From Mesorhizobium caraganae (GTDB taxonomy: Bacteria; Pseudomonadota; Alphaproteobacteria; Rhizobiales; Rhizobiaceae), in NCBI RefSeq assembly GCF_016836705.1, contig NZ_JAFCGY010000006.1:158310-222309 (forward strand): a DNA stretch of 64,000 nucleotides, in the 5' to 3' direction. The translations under genes were made by a program, and so were the position numbers. Under the pieces are notes generated by a model that saw only the letters and a list, made by a program, of their open reading frames with translations, was not told the origin of the DNA and did no database searches. The number at the start of each line of letters is the position of its first letter. Position 1 is the stretch's first letter. Of this stretch, positions 53,393-61,717 are shown one piece after another.

Positions 53393-54400
53393 ATGTCGAC
53401 AATGGCAGTCACGCTTGACCAGACGATCGCGCAGAAACAGCACAGCTTTTTCTCGCGCATGTTCGCCAGCCAGACCTTCTGGGTGGTGATTGCCGTCATC
53501 CTCGCCTGCATTTTCCTGTCGTTTGCCACCGACGCTTTTGCGACGCAGAAAAACCTCTACAACATCACCCGCAACATCACCTTCGTCGCCATCATCGCGC
53601 TCGGCATGACCTTCGTCATCATCACCGGCGGCATCGACCTGTCGGTCGGCTCGGTGCTGTGCCTGTCGTCAATGGTGCTGGCCGTCACCATGCATGCCGG
53701 CTATTCGATCGAAATCGGCATCCTCGCCTCGATCGCCACCGCGCTCGCCATCGGCGCCTTCAACGGCATTTTGATCGCCTATCTCGGCTTTCCGCCTTTC
53801 GTGGTGACGCTCGGCATGCTGTCGATCGCGCGGAGCCTTGCCATGGTCGCCTCCAACAACACGGTCGTCTTCCAGTTCGGCCCAGACCACGACAAGCTTC
53901 TGGCGCTGGGCGGCGGCGCCTGGGTGTTCGGCATCGCCAATCCGGTGCTCTACATGATCCTTCTGGCGCTGATCACCGGCTTCACGCTGCGCTGGACCAA
54001 ATTCGGCCGGCACATCTTTGCCATTGGCGGCAATGAGCACGCGGCGACGCTGACCGGCGTTCCCGTCAAGCAGATCAAGGTTGCCGTCTATATGATCTCG
54101 GCGCTGGCGGCCGGCATTGCCGGCATCGTCCAGACTGGGTGGCTGGGCGCCGTCACCACCAATCTCGGCACCGGCATGGAACTGCAGGTGATCGCCGCCA
54201 CCGTCATCGGCGGCGCCAATCTGGCCGGCGGCGTCGGCACGGCCTTCGGCGCGATTGTCGGTGCAGCACTCATCGAAGTCATCCGCAACAGCCTTGGCCT
54301 GCTCGGCATCAATGCCTTCTGGCAAGGTGTGTTCATCGGCGGCGCCATCCTGCTTGCGGTGCTGTTCGATCGCATCCGCAACTTCAGGCGCAATGACTGA
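53393..54400 (+). CDS. CUT2-type ABC permease (second system)
   Basis: 335 residues, RbsC/FrcC family. Marks: ITFVAIIALGMTFVIITGGIDLSVGSVLCLSSMVLAV (about residues 61-97) and ATVIGGANLAGGVGTAFGAIVGAALIEVIRNSLGLLGINAFWQGVFIGGAILLAV near 265-325. Together with the ATPase and the divergent binding protein it makes a complete importer. The IdnO-like dehydrogenase follows 23 bases downstream, tying the imported compound to that enzyme. Confidence 0.93.
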   Translation: MSTMAVTLDQTIAQKQHSFFSRMFASQTFWVVIAVILACIFLSFATDAFATQKNLYNITRNITFVAIIALGMTFVIITGGIDLSVGSVLCLSSMVLAVTMHAGYSIEIGILASIATALAIGAFNGILIAYLGFPPFVVTLGMLSIARSLAMVASNNTVVFQFGPDHDKLLALGGGAWVFGIANPVLYMILLALITGFTLRWTKFGRHIFAIGGNEHAATLTGVPVKQIKVAVYMISALAAGIAGIVQTGWLGAVTTNLGTGMELQVIAATVIGGANLAGGVGTAFGAIVGAALIEVIRNSLGLLGINAFWQGVFIGGAILLAVLFDRIRNFRRND

Positions 54401-54423
54401 ACCTTCCGCTGGAAACCATTGCT

Positions 54424-55194
54424 TTGACATCGAAATCCCTGTTCGACCTTAGCGGCCGGCTGGCGCTGGTCACCGGCTCCGGCCAAGGCATCGGCCTCGC
54501 GCTGGCGCGCGGCCTTGCCGAGCATGGCGCCAGTGTCGTGCTGAATGGCCGCGATGCCGGCAAGGTTGCCAATGCAGTGACAGATTTGCGCGATGCCGGC
54601 TTCACGGCGCACGCCTCGACCTTCGACGTGACGGACTTTCGCGCCGTCGATGCCGATGTCGCCCGCATCGAGGCCGAGATCGGTCCGATCGACATCCTGA
54701 TCAACAATGCCGGCATCCAGTTTCGCGCCCCGCTCGAGGACTTTCCCGAGGAGCAGTGGGAGCGGCTGTTCAAGACCAATGTCTCCGGCGCCTTCCATGC
54801 CGGCAAGGCGGTCGCCCGCAACATGATCGTGCGCGGAAAAGGCAAGATCATCAACATCGGCTCGGTGCAGAGCGAACTCGCCCGGCCTAACATCGCGCCC
54901 TATACGGCAACCAAGGGCGCGATCCGCAACCTGACCCGGGGCATGTGCACCGACTGGGCGAAATACGGCTTGCAGATCAACGCCATCGCACCCGGTTATT
55001 TTCGCACCGAAATGAACCAGGCGCTGGTCGACAACCAGGAATTCTCCGCCTGGCTGGAAAGGCGCACGCCTGCCGGTCGCTGGGGTTATGTCGACGAGCT
55101 GATCGGCGCCGCCGTGTTCCTCGCCTCCGACGCGTCGTCCTTCGTCAACGGCCACACGCTCTATGTCGACGGCGGCATGACGGCTTCGGTTTGA
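54424..55194 (+). CDS. IdnO-like short-chain dehydrogenase (gluconate 5-dehydrogenase type)
   Basis: 256 residues, TTG start (GGAAA upstream). Classical SDR: cofactor site TGSGQGIG (about residues 16-23), NNAG, catalytic Ser in IGSVQSEL, YTATK (Tyr about 155, Lys about 159). Strong correspondence with E. coli IdnO: SVQSELARPNIAPYTATKGAIRNLTRGMC, IAPGYFRTEM, RTPAGRWG and FVNGHTLYVDGGM. IdnO interconverts 5-keto-gluconate and gluconate; related rhizobial enzymes act on other sugar acids or polyols. Last gene of the second transporter operon, followed 24 bases later by repeat copy B. Confidence 0.9.
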   Translation: MTSKSLFDLSGRLALVTGSGQGIGLALARGLAEHGASVVLNGRDAGKVANAVTDLRDAGFTAHASTFDVTDFRAVDADVARIEAEIGPIDILINNAGIQFRAPLEDFPEEQWERLFKTNVSGAFHAGKAVARNMIVRGKGKIINIGSVQSELARPNIAPYTATKGAIRNLTRGMCTDWAKYGLQINAIAPGYFRTEMNQALVDNQEFSAWLERRTPAGRWGYVDELIGAAVFLASDASSFVNGHTLYVDGGMTASV

Positions 55195-55218
55195 TGGACG
55201 GATTTCTCGGCCAAGGCT

Positions 55219-55401
55219 GGCGCCGCCCCTCATCCGCCTGCCGGCACCTTCTCCCCGTATAGTGACGGGGAGAAGGGGGCTGACCGTTCCCTCAGCGCCT
55301 TTCTTGCAACGTTGGCGATTGCCGAAATCAGAAATGAGAGCATCTTTCTCCCCGTCACTATACGGGGAGAAATGTCCGGCAGGACAATGAGGGGCGGAGC
55401 C
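55219..55401. repeat. 183-base mosaic inverted-repeat element, copy B
   Basis: Same length, same end sequences and same two hairpins as copy A at 16584-16766; the two outer thirds are nearly identical and the central spacer is diverged. It begins 24 bases after the dehydrogenase stop, as copy A begins 23 bases after the macroglobulin stop. Both ends read GGCGCCGCCCCTCAT outward-inverted; the complementary ATGAGGGGCGG closes it. Probably a transcription-terminating or mRNA 3'-end structure moved by unknown means. Confidence 0.85.
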
Positions 55402-55588
55402 GGCCTTTCAGAACTAGGAGGCGGCGACCGCTGTTGGTTTCGGTACCTATCGCTCAGTCTGAAAATCCGCCACCACTGCCGGTAGCACACGGCTGCTTTG
55501 GCCCCGCGCCTTGACGGGAGCCCGAACTCAGCCGCACAATCCCGGGTGCAGGCGAAGGGAGGCCAGTCGTCTGCGGGAGGATATACCC

Positions 55589-56416
55589 ATGACGGACGCG
55601 ATCAGGCTCTATTGGGGCCGGTTCGGACATGTTTCTGTCCTGAATGTCGCCAGCGACTTCGTCACCCATGCTCATGTCGAGGCACATATCATCATCTGGC
55701 TGGAAGGCACGGCCGGCGAGATGACCATCGGCCGCGAGACGGTGGCGTTGGGACCCGGCACCGCTGCGGGGATCAACTCCTACCAGCCGCACAGCCATGT
55801 CCTGTCGCAGAATGGCAGGCCCGGCCTGTTCCTCGCCTTCTATATCGATCCAGACTGGGCGCGCCGGCGCCGCGACTTGCCGTCGTCGGCGCCGCTGTTT
55901 GCCCAGGCTGCGATCACGCTCGAACCCTGGCTGCACCAGGCCGCCGCCAATCTGCTCGATCATCTAAGCGACAATGAAAGCGTCGACGACATCGCCAATT
56001 ACGAGATCGAGCGCTTTATCGATAGCGTGCTTGATGCCGCCGATGCCTCGGCGCCGCAGGAGGCACGCATCCGCATCAACACCATGCAGGATTTCCGCGT
56101 CCGCAAGGCAATCCAGCTGATGAAAGCCAATGTCTGCGAGCGTATTTCGTTCGACGATGTCGCCCGCAGCGTTGGCCTGTCGCGGCCGCATTTCTTCGCT
56201 TTGTTCAAGGAACAGACCAATCTGACGCCCAATGTCTATTGGAACACGCTGCGCATGGAGGAAGCCGTGCGGCAGTTGCAGTGGTCGCAGGAGCCGCTGA
56301 TCTCGGTCGCCTGCAATCTCGGCTTCACCACCCAGGGCAATTTCTCGCGCTTCTTCCGCGACCATGTCGGAGTGCCGCCGACGCTTTACCGCGAGGCGGC
56401 GCGGGCGATGGCCTGA
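55589..56416 (+). CDS. AraC-family transcriptional regulator
   Basis: 275 residues. N-terminal cupin-like sensing domain (about 1-165; HAHVEAHIIIWLEGTAGEMTIG, GTAAGINSYQPHSHV), C-terminal double HTH (about 180-275: ISFDDVARSVGLSRPHFFALFKEQTNLTPNVYWNTLRMEEAVRQL and PLISVACNLGFTTQGNFSRFFRDHVGVPPTLYR). Ribosome binding site GGGAGGA at 55575-55581 fixes the ATG. It directly precedes the molybdenum hydroxylase operon and two candidate half-sites lie between them, so activation of that operon is the likely role. Confidence 0.92.
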   Translation: MTDAIRLYWGRFGHVSVLNVASDFVTHAHVEAHIIIWLEGTAGEMTIGRETVALGPGTAAGINSYQPHSHVLSQNGRPGLFLAFYIDPDWARRRRDLPSSAPLFAQAAITLEPWLHQAAANLLDHLSDNESVDDIANYEIERFIDSVLDAADASAPQEARIRINTMQDFRVRKAIQLMKANVCERISFDDVARSVGLSRPHFFALFKEQTNLTPNVYWNTLRMEEAVRQLQWSQEPLISVACNLGFTTQGNFSRFFRDHVGVPPTLYREAARAMA

Positions 56417-56441
56417 GCGAGCCGCTCGTTTTTCAGACTCC

Positions 56442-56468
56442 TTGATAGGGCCGCAAGACCCATTGATA
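56442..56468. promoter_or_regulatory. Candidate AraC-type direct repeat
   Basis: TTGATA occurs at 56442-56447 and 56463-56468, exactly 21 bases apart, flanked as CTTGATAG and ATTGATAA. A two-turn direct repeat is the standard AraC-family arrangement, and it lies 60 bases before the first operon gene, downstream of the AraC-type gene. Confidence 0.55.
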
Positions 56469-56528
56469 AGCGCGGCACCGGCCGCCGCCCTACCTTGAAT
56501 GTAGATTCGATTGCTAGGGAACGAGCTC

Positions 56529-56972
56529 ATGGTTGATGTCACCATATCCAGCGTCATCGACGCGCCTGTCGAGAAGGTCTGGGCGCGTATTCGCGACTTC
56601 AACGGCCTGCCGGGCTGGCATCCGCGCATGGTCGAAAGCCATATCGAGAACGGCAAGGACGCCGGCACCATCGGCTGCGTGCGCAATTTCGAGCTCGCCA
56701 GCGGCGCCCGTATTCGCGAAAAGCTCCTCGACTTTTCCGATGAGAATTTCCGCGTCAGCTACTCCATCCTGGAGACGCCGCAGCCACTGACCAATCACAA
56801 GGCGACGCTACAGTTGCGTCGCGTGACCGACGGCGACCGCACCTACGCCGAATGGACCGCCAGCTTCGACGCCGCGCCCGAAGAGGCCGACAAGATCGCC
56901 GCCGGCATGGGCGCCAATGTCTTCCAGGGCGGCTTCAACGCGCTGAAGAGCCATTTTTCCGGCCAAAGTTGA
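56529..56972 (+). CDS. SRPBCC (START-like) family protein
   Basis: 147 residues. Helix-grip fold proteins with a large hydrophobic cavity; relatives of CoxG and polyketide cyclase. Seen: VTISSVIDAPVEKVWARIRDFNGLPGWHPRMVESHIENG, FELASGARIREKLLDFSDE, SYSILETPQPL, and a C-terminal helix AAGMGANVFQGGFNALKSHF. First gene of the hydroxylase operon, 15 bases before the FAD-subunit gene. In cox operons a SRPBCC protein (CoxG) is thought to help membrane attachment; a substrate-binding role is also possible. AGGGA is 10 bases before the ATG. Confidence 0.88.
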   Translation: MVDVTISSVIDAPVEKVWARIRDFNGLPGWHPRMVESHIENGKDAGTIGCVRNFELASGARIREKLLDFSDENFRVSYSILETPQPLTNHKATLQLRRVTDGDRTYAEWTASFDAAPEEADKIAAGMGANVFQGGFNALKSHFSGQS

Positions 56973-56987
56973 GCTTGGGAGACTGCC

Positions 56988-57782
56988 ATGGCGCTTGCCC
57001 TCCAGACCTTTCCGACCGTCAGGGATGCCAACGCAGCGCTGAAGGCGTCCGGCACGCGCTATCTCGGCGGCGGCACGCTGGTCGTGCGCGCCACCAATGA
57101 AGGCGATGTCTCCGTCACCAGCCTTGTCCGGTCCACCGACCCCTCGCTCTCGGCCATCGAGATCGCCGGCGGCAAAGCCCGCATCGGCGCCTCCGTGACC
57201 ATGGCGGCCATCGCCCGCCATCCGCAGCTCGGCGCCATCGCCAAAGCGGCGCGCGCGGTCGGCGGCCCCGCGATCCGCAACATGGCGACGGTCGGCGGCA
57301 ATCTGTTTGCGCCGGCGCCCTACGGCGATTTCGCCGTCACGCTGCTGGCGCTGGATGCGACGGTCAGCACCGATGATGGGGAATTGCCGATTGGGGATTT
57401 TTTGGCCAAGCGGGACGACAACCACGCCATCGTCAACTCAGTCAGCTTCGCGCTGCCGAAGGCCGAGAGCTTCCGCTTCCTGAAAGTGTCGCGCGTGAAG
57501 CCCAAGGGCGTCTCGGTGCTGAGCATCGCCGCCGCGCTCGAACAGGCCGGCGACGGCGCAATATCCTCGGCGCGGATCGCGCTCGGCTGCATGGCCGACC
57601 GGCCGATGCGTGCACGCGCGGCGGAAAAGGCGCTGATCGGCAAGCGGCTTGACCGGGACGGCATCGCAGCAGCGCTGGCTTCGGCAGGTGAAGGCACTTC
57701 GCCGATCACCGATCCGATCGCCAGCGCCTGGTATCGCGCCGAGGTCCTGCCGGTCCATCTCGGTCGTCTGCTGCTTACTTAA
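56988..57782 (+). CDS. Molybdenum hydroxylase FAD-binding subunit (CoxM-like)
   Basis: 264 residues. FAD-binding domain of the molybdopterin dehydrogenase family (about residues 1-165), with YLGGGTLVV, GPAIRNMATVGGNLFAPAPYGDF (FAD-binding glycine motif), and a CO-dehydrogenase flavoprotein C-terminal domain (about 170-264). It transfers electrons from the iron-sulfur subunit. It is shorter than CoxM (about 288). Follows the SRPBCC gene; 60 bases precede the iron-sulfur gene, with its own GGAGG-type ribosome binding site (GGGAGGAAAAC). Confidence 0.92.
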   Translation: MALALQTFPTVRDANAALKASGTRYLGGGTLVVRATNEGDVSVTSLVRSTDPSLSAIEIAGGKARIGASVTMAAIARHPQLGAIAKAARAVGGPAIRNMATVGGNLFAPAPYGDFAVTLLALDATVSTDDGELPIGDFLAKRDDNHAIVNSVSFALPKAESFRFLKVSRVKPKGVSVLSIAAALEQAGDGAISSARIALGCMADRPMRARAAEKALIGKRLDRDGIAAALASAGEGTSPITDPIASAWYRAEVLPVHLGRLLLT

Positions 57783-57842
57783 CCACGGCTAGGGGGGCGC
57801 GCGTCTGTCCGATCAATCGGGCAGGCGCGCTGGGAGGAAAAC

Positions 57843-58325
57843 ATGGCAAAGGTTCCGGTTCAGTTCACGCTCAACGGCCGCGAGAAGGCCGAATTCGTCG
57901 AGGGCGGCACGACGCTGCTGCATGCGCTGCGCGACAAAATCGGCGACACCTCGCCGAAGGGCGGCTGCCATCAGGGCACGTGCGGCGCCTGTTCGGTCAT
58001 CATCGACGGCGAGTTAAAACTCTCCTGTCTAACGCTGGCCGAAACCTGCAACGGCGCGACGATCACCACGACATCGGGCCTCGCTGAAGCCGGCGTTCTG
58101 CATCCGCTGCAGCGCGCCTTCCTCGACGCCTTCGCCACGCAATGCGGCTTCTGCACACCGGGCATGATCATGGCGGCCAAGGTGCTGCTCGACCACACGC
58201 CCAATCCCAGCCGCGACGACGTTGTCGAGGCGCTGTCCGGCAACATCTGCCGTTGCACCGGTTACGAACCGATCATCCAGGCGGTGCTGACCGCGGCGCG
58301 CGCCAATTCGCAGAACGCCGCCTAG
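57843..58325 (+). CDS. Molybdenum hydroxylase 2Fe-2S subunit (CoxS-like)
   Basis: 160 residues. Two [2Fe-2S] domains: plant-ferredoxin type cysteines 42, 47, 50 and 62 (GCHQGTCGACSV and LSC), and C-terminal helical-domain cysteines 101, 104, 136 and 138 (QCGFCTPGM and NICRCTGYEP). All eight ligands are present, so the electron relay is complete. Short gap of 127 bases to the next gene, filled by two palindromic repeats. Confidence 0.95.
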   Translation: MAKVPVQFTLNGREKAEFVEGGTTLLHALRDKIGDTSPKGGCHQGTCGACSVIIDGELKLSCLTLAETCNGATITTTSGLAEAGVLHPLQRAFLDAFATQCGFCTPGMIMAAKVLLDHTPNPSRDDVVEALSGNICRCTGYEPIIQAVLTAARANSQNAA

Positions 58326-58373
58326 AGCCGGATGATTTCAGGTCGAATCGACCTGAAATCTGAATCCGGCTCT
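58324..58373. repeat. Palindromic repeat after the 2Fe-2S gene
   Basis: AGAGCCGGAT (58324-58333) to ATCCGGCTCT end, with inner ATTTCAGGTCGA-AT-CGACCTGAAAT: a strong 50-base stem overlapping the stop codon. Could be a terminator-like or stabilising structure inside the operon. Confidence 0.75.
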
Positions 58374-58386
58374 AAATCAAAGAGAT

Positions 58387-58437
58387 AGAGCATGATGTCG
58401 TCCGAAAACCGCTTCACACTTTTCGGCATCATGCTCT
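58387..58437. repeat. Rhizobiales palindromic repeat (type 1 relative)
   Basis: AGAGCATGATG (58387-58397) and CATCATGCTCT (58427-58437) frame CCGAAAACCGCTTCACACTTTTCGG. Same family as 43758 and 52511, inverted relative to 52511. It sits just before the large-subunit ribosome binding site GAGGGGACC. Confidence 0.8.
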
Positions 58438-58452
58438 GAGGGGACCAAGAGA

Positions 58453-59820
58453 ATGGAACTGCGCAAGAGCTATTTCGCCGATCAGCGCAAGGACGGCCTG
58501 CACGAGATCGGCCAGGGGCGTCCGCGGCTGGATTCGCCGGGCCATGTCATGGGCAAGACCGCCTATTTCGCCGACCGCAATTTCCCTGGCATGCTGCACC
58601 TGAAAATGGTGCGCAGCCCGCACCATCACGCCCGCATCCGCTCGATCGACACCTCCGAAGCCGAGAAGCATCCGGGCGTGGTGAAAATCCTCACCGCCAA
58701 GGACGTGCCGCACAATGTCTATACCATCCTGATCCTGATCCAGATCGGCCCGGAGGACGAGACGGTGCTGGCCGACGGCAAGGTGCGCTGGAAGGGCGAG
58801 GCCGTGGTGGCCGTACTGGCCGAGACCGAACGCGCGGCGCAGGAAGCCGCCGCCAAGGTCAAGGTTAACTACGAGGTGCTGCCGGCCGTCTTCGATATGG
58901 AGGAAGCGCTGAAACCCGGCGCACCGTTGGTCAACGAATACCACGGTCAGAACTATTATCTCTACGACAGTGGCGAATGCCGCAAGGTGCGTTTCGGCGA
59001 TGTCGAGGCAGGCTTTGCCGAAGCCGACCATATCCTCGAGCAGAGCTACCAGTCCTCGCCGATCGAGCACGCGCCGACCGAGACCACCGGTTGCGTCGTG
59101 GTGCCCGAAGGCAATGACCGCTTCACCTGCTACACCAACACGCAGGCGATGTTCTTCACCCTCGATAACGCCTCGATCATCCTGCAGATGCCGGGCTCGA
59201 AGCTGCATTTCGTCGGCGGCACGGTCGGCGGCGGCTTTGGCGGCAAGGTCGATGTCATCGTCGAGCCGATTGCCATCCTCGGCGCCAAACTAACCGGACG
59301 ACCGGTCTGTTTCATCTACAGCCGTGAGGAGGAAATGCAGATCTCGTCACCGCGCGCGGCCGAAAAGGTCGTCATCAAGGACGGCGTGATGAAGGATGGC
59401 CGCATCGTCGCGCGCAAAGTCACCGGCTACACCGACGCCGGCGCCTATTCGCGCCACTCGCCCTATGGCGCGCAGAAGGGTGCTGCGCACTATCCCGGGC
59501 CCTATACGATCCCCAATGTCTGGATTGACACCTACTGCGTCTACACCAACCGCACGCCCTCGTCGGCCATGCGCGGCTTCGGCGTCACCATCGGCGACTT
59601 TGCGCTGGAGGTGCAGATGGACAAGCTGGCGCGGCTGATCGGCATGGACCCGCTCGAATTCCGCTTCATCAACGCCTATCGCGACGGCGACATGAAGGCG
59701 CATCACCAGCCGACCGAAGGCGCAGCGCTGATCGAGTGCATGCAGGAGGCCTCGCGCGCCGCCAACTGGCCGGTGGCCGAAAAATACATGGCGATGTCCT
59801 CCTATAAGAAGGGAGCCTGA
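58453..59820 (+). CDS. Molybdenum hydroxylase large molybdopterin subunit, N-terminal half
   Basis: 455 residues, corresponding to the first ~58 % of a CoxL/xanthine-dehydrogenase Mo subunit. Begins with the aldehyde oxidase a/b hammerhead (RPRLDSPGHVMGKTAYFADRNFPGMLHLKMVRSPHHHARI, about residues 20-60), then the Mo-pterin domain with GGTVGGGFGGKVD (about 256-268) and RGFGVTIGDFALEVQMD. It ends at a TGA, and the other part of the Mo subunit is in the next gene. Nicotinate dehydrogenase of Eubacterium has such a division into large and medium subunits (NdhL, NdhM). The AYRCSFR loop of true CO dehydrogenase is absent, so the substrate is probably organic. Confidence 0.9.
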   Translation: MELRKSYFADQRKDGLHEIGQGRPRLDSPGHVMGKTAYFADRNFPGMLHLKMVRSPHHHARIRSIDTSEAEKHPGVVKILTAKDVPHNVYTILILIQIGPEDETVLADGKVRWKGEAVVAVLAETERAAQEAAAKVKVNYEVLPAVFDMEEALKPGAPLVNEYHGQNYYLYDSGECRKVRFGDVEAGFAEADHILEQSYQSSPIEHAPTETTGCVVVPEGNDRFTCYTNTQAMFFTLDNASIILQMPGSKLHFVGGTVGGGFGGKVDVIVEPIAILGAKLTGRPVCFIYSREEEMQISSPRAAEKVVIKDGVMKDGRIVARKVTGYTDAGAYSRHSPYGAQKGAAHYPGPYTIPNVWIDTYCVYTNRTPSSAMRGFGVTIGDFALEVQMDKLARLIGMDPLEFRFINAYRDGDMKAHHQPTEGAALIECMQEASRAANWPVAEKYMAMSSYKKGA

Positions 59821-59821
59821 G

Positions 59822-60826
59822 ATGGCGATCCGGCGCGGAAGCGGCGTCGCCGCGATCAACTACCCCACAGGTATGAATCTCGGCGGCGATCCGACCCAGG
59901 CGCTGGTGCATTCGACGCCGACCGGTAATTTCATGGTCACGCTGTCGTCCGTCGATCTCGGCCAGGGCCTGAAGCAGATCATGGCGCAGATCTGCGCCGA
60001 GACGATAGGTGTGCCCACCGACCGCGTCATCATCGACACCGCCGATACCGACACCGGTCCGCACTGCATGGGCACCTTCGCCTCGCGCGGCACGCATCGC
60101 GCTGGCAATGCCGTCATCCAGGCGGCCAAGGAAGCCCGCCAGGTGATGCTGGAAGTGGCGGCGGAAGAGCTGGAAGTGAACGCCTCCGACCTCGAAACCG
60201 ATGGCGAAGGCAACATCCTGGTCAAGGGCGCGCCGCAAAAGTCGATTTCGATCTTCGACGTCGCGCTGTCGGCGCATTTCAAGCGCGGCCGCTCGATCTC
60301 CGGACGCGGCATGTTCCTGATCCCGCGCTCCTATCCCGAGAAGGAGACCGGCGCGATGAAGCCGTCGACTTGCTATGCCCATGCCTGCACGGTGGCCGAG
60401 GTCGAGGTCGATGACGAGACCGGCGAGGTGACTGTGCTGACCGTCAAGAATGTCTTCGAGATCGGCCGTGCGCTGAACCCGAAAATGGTCGAGCAGCAAC
60501 TGGTCGGCGGCTCCTGGATGGGCATCAGCCACGCGCTCTACGAGACGACCGAGCCCTATTATCCGAACCGCGACCATGGCGGCACCGACTTCAACCAATA
60601 TCTGATGCCGGGGCCGGGCGACCTTGCAGAGACCGAAATCATCGTGCTGGAACGCCCATCGGCGGACGGCCCTTATGGCGCCAAGGGACCGGGCGAGATG
60701 TGCGCCAACCCGCAAATACCCGCTGTCGCCAATGCCATCTTCGACGCCGTCGGCGTGCGCATCGACACGCTGCCGATTACGCCCGAGCGCATTCTGCGCG
60801 CGCTCAAGGCGCAAGCGGCGAGCTGA
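59822..60826 (+). CDS. Molybdenum hydroxylase medium molybdopterin subunit, C-terminal half
   Basis: 334 residues, the C-terminal part of the Mo-binding polypeptide: MVTLSSVDLGQGLKQIMAQICAETIG, DTDTGPHCMGTFASRGTHRAGNAV (Mo-pterin contacts), ALNPKMVEQQLVGGSWMGISHALYE, and KGPGEMCANPQIPAVANAIFDAVG, where the GE glutamate is the probable catalytic base. Its ATG is one base after the stop of the preceding gene, with AAGGGAG spaced normally, so it is a true separate gene and not a frameshift. The two chains together (789 residues) equal one CoxL-size subunit. Confidence 0.9.
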   Translation: MAIRRGSGVAAINYPTGMNLGGDPTQALVHSTPTGNFMVTLSSVDLGQGLKQIMAQICAETIGVPTDRVIIDTADTDTGPHCMGTFASRGTHRAGNAVIQAAKEARQVMLEVAAEELEVNASDLETDGEGNILVKGAPQKSISIFDVALSAHFKRGRSISGRGMFLIPRSYPEKETGAMKPSTCYAHACTVAEVEVDDETGEVTVLTVKNVFEIGRALNPKMVEQQLVGGSWMGISHALYETTEPYYPNRDHGGTDFNQYLMPGPGDLAETEIIVLERPSADGPYGAKGPGEMCANPQIPAVANAIFDAVGVRIDTLPITPERILRALKAQAAS

Positions 60827-60835
60827 GGACTGGAA

Positions 60836-61717
60836 ATGCCGGAGGTGACTGCCGAGACTGTCGCGACCTCCCCGGAGGCGGTGGCGCAGCATCTCGTCGC
60901 CTCGCGCTATCTCGCCGACGACAGTCTTGCCACCGCCATCTTCCTCGCCATTCGGCTCGGCAAGCCGCTGCTGCTCGAAGGCGCGCCCGGCGTCGGCAAG
61001 ACCGAAGCCGCCAAGGCGATCGCAGAAGTGCTCGGGCGCGATCTGGTCCGCTTGCAATGCTACGAAGGCATCGACGCCGCGCATGCGCTCTACGAATGGA
61101 ATTACCAGCGCCAGTTGCTCGCCATCCGCCATGCCGGCGAGCATGAGATCGACATTTATGACGACCGTTTTTTGATCGCCCGGCCGTTGCTCCAAGTGCT
61201 GCGGGCGCCCGAGCAGCGCGTGCTGCTGGTCGACGAGATCGACCGCTCGGACCATGAATTCGAAGCGCTGCTTCTCGAATTCCTCTCCGATTTCCAGATC
61301 AGCATCCCGGAGCGCGGCACCATCCGCGCCGAAGCGCAGCCGATCGTCATCCTGACCTCCAACCGCACCCGCGAACTTGCCGAGGCGCTGCGCCGCCGCT
61401 GCGTCTATCACTGGATCGGCTATCCCGACACAAAGCGCGAGGCCGAGATCATCATGCTGCGCGCCGGCGGTGTCGCCGAGGCCACCGCGCGTGCGGTCGC
61501 CAATGCCGTGCGGGAGATCCGCGGCCGCCCGCTCGCCAAGCCGCCGGGCATCTCCGAGGCCGTAGAGTGGGCCAACGCCGCCACCATATTGGAGAAGGGC
61601 GGCAGCCCGTGGCCGGAAGCCTTCCGCCGCGCCATCGGCGTGCTGATCAAGGACGAGGAGGATTTGTCCGGGATAACGCCGGAGCTAGGCCGCATCGTCG
61701 AGGAGGCGCTGGCGTGA
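60836..61717 (+). CDS. MoxR-type AAA+ ATPase (CoxD-like)
   Basis: 293 residues. Walker A GAPGVGKTEAAKAIA (about residues 46-60), Walker B VLLVDEIDRS, sensor VILTSNRTRELAEALRRRC and arginine-finger region. CoxD, the AAA+ protein of CO dehydrogenase operons, helps insert sulfur/copper into the Mo site; relatives are chaperone-like. It is followed with a 4-base overlap (GTGA) by the CoxE-like gene, the usual CoxDE pairing. Ten bases separate it from the medium subunit. Confidence 0.93.
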   Translation: MPEVTAETVATSPEAVAQHLVASRYLADDSLATAIFLAIRLGKPLLLEGAPGVGKTEAAKAIAEVLGRDLVRLQCYEGIDAAHALYEWNYQRQLLAIRHAGEHEIDIYDDRFLIARPLLQVLRAPEQRVLLVDEIDRSDHEFEALLLEFLSDFQISIPERGTIRAEAQPIVILTSNRTRELAEALRRRCVYHWIGYPDTKREAEIIMLRAGGVAEATARAVANAVREIRGRPLAKPPGISEAVEWANAATILEKGGSPWPEAFRRAIGVLIKDEEDLSGITPELGRIVEEALA

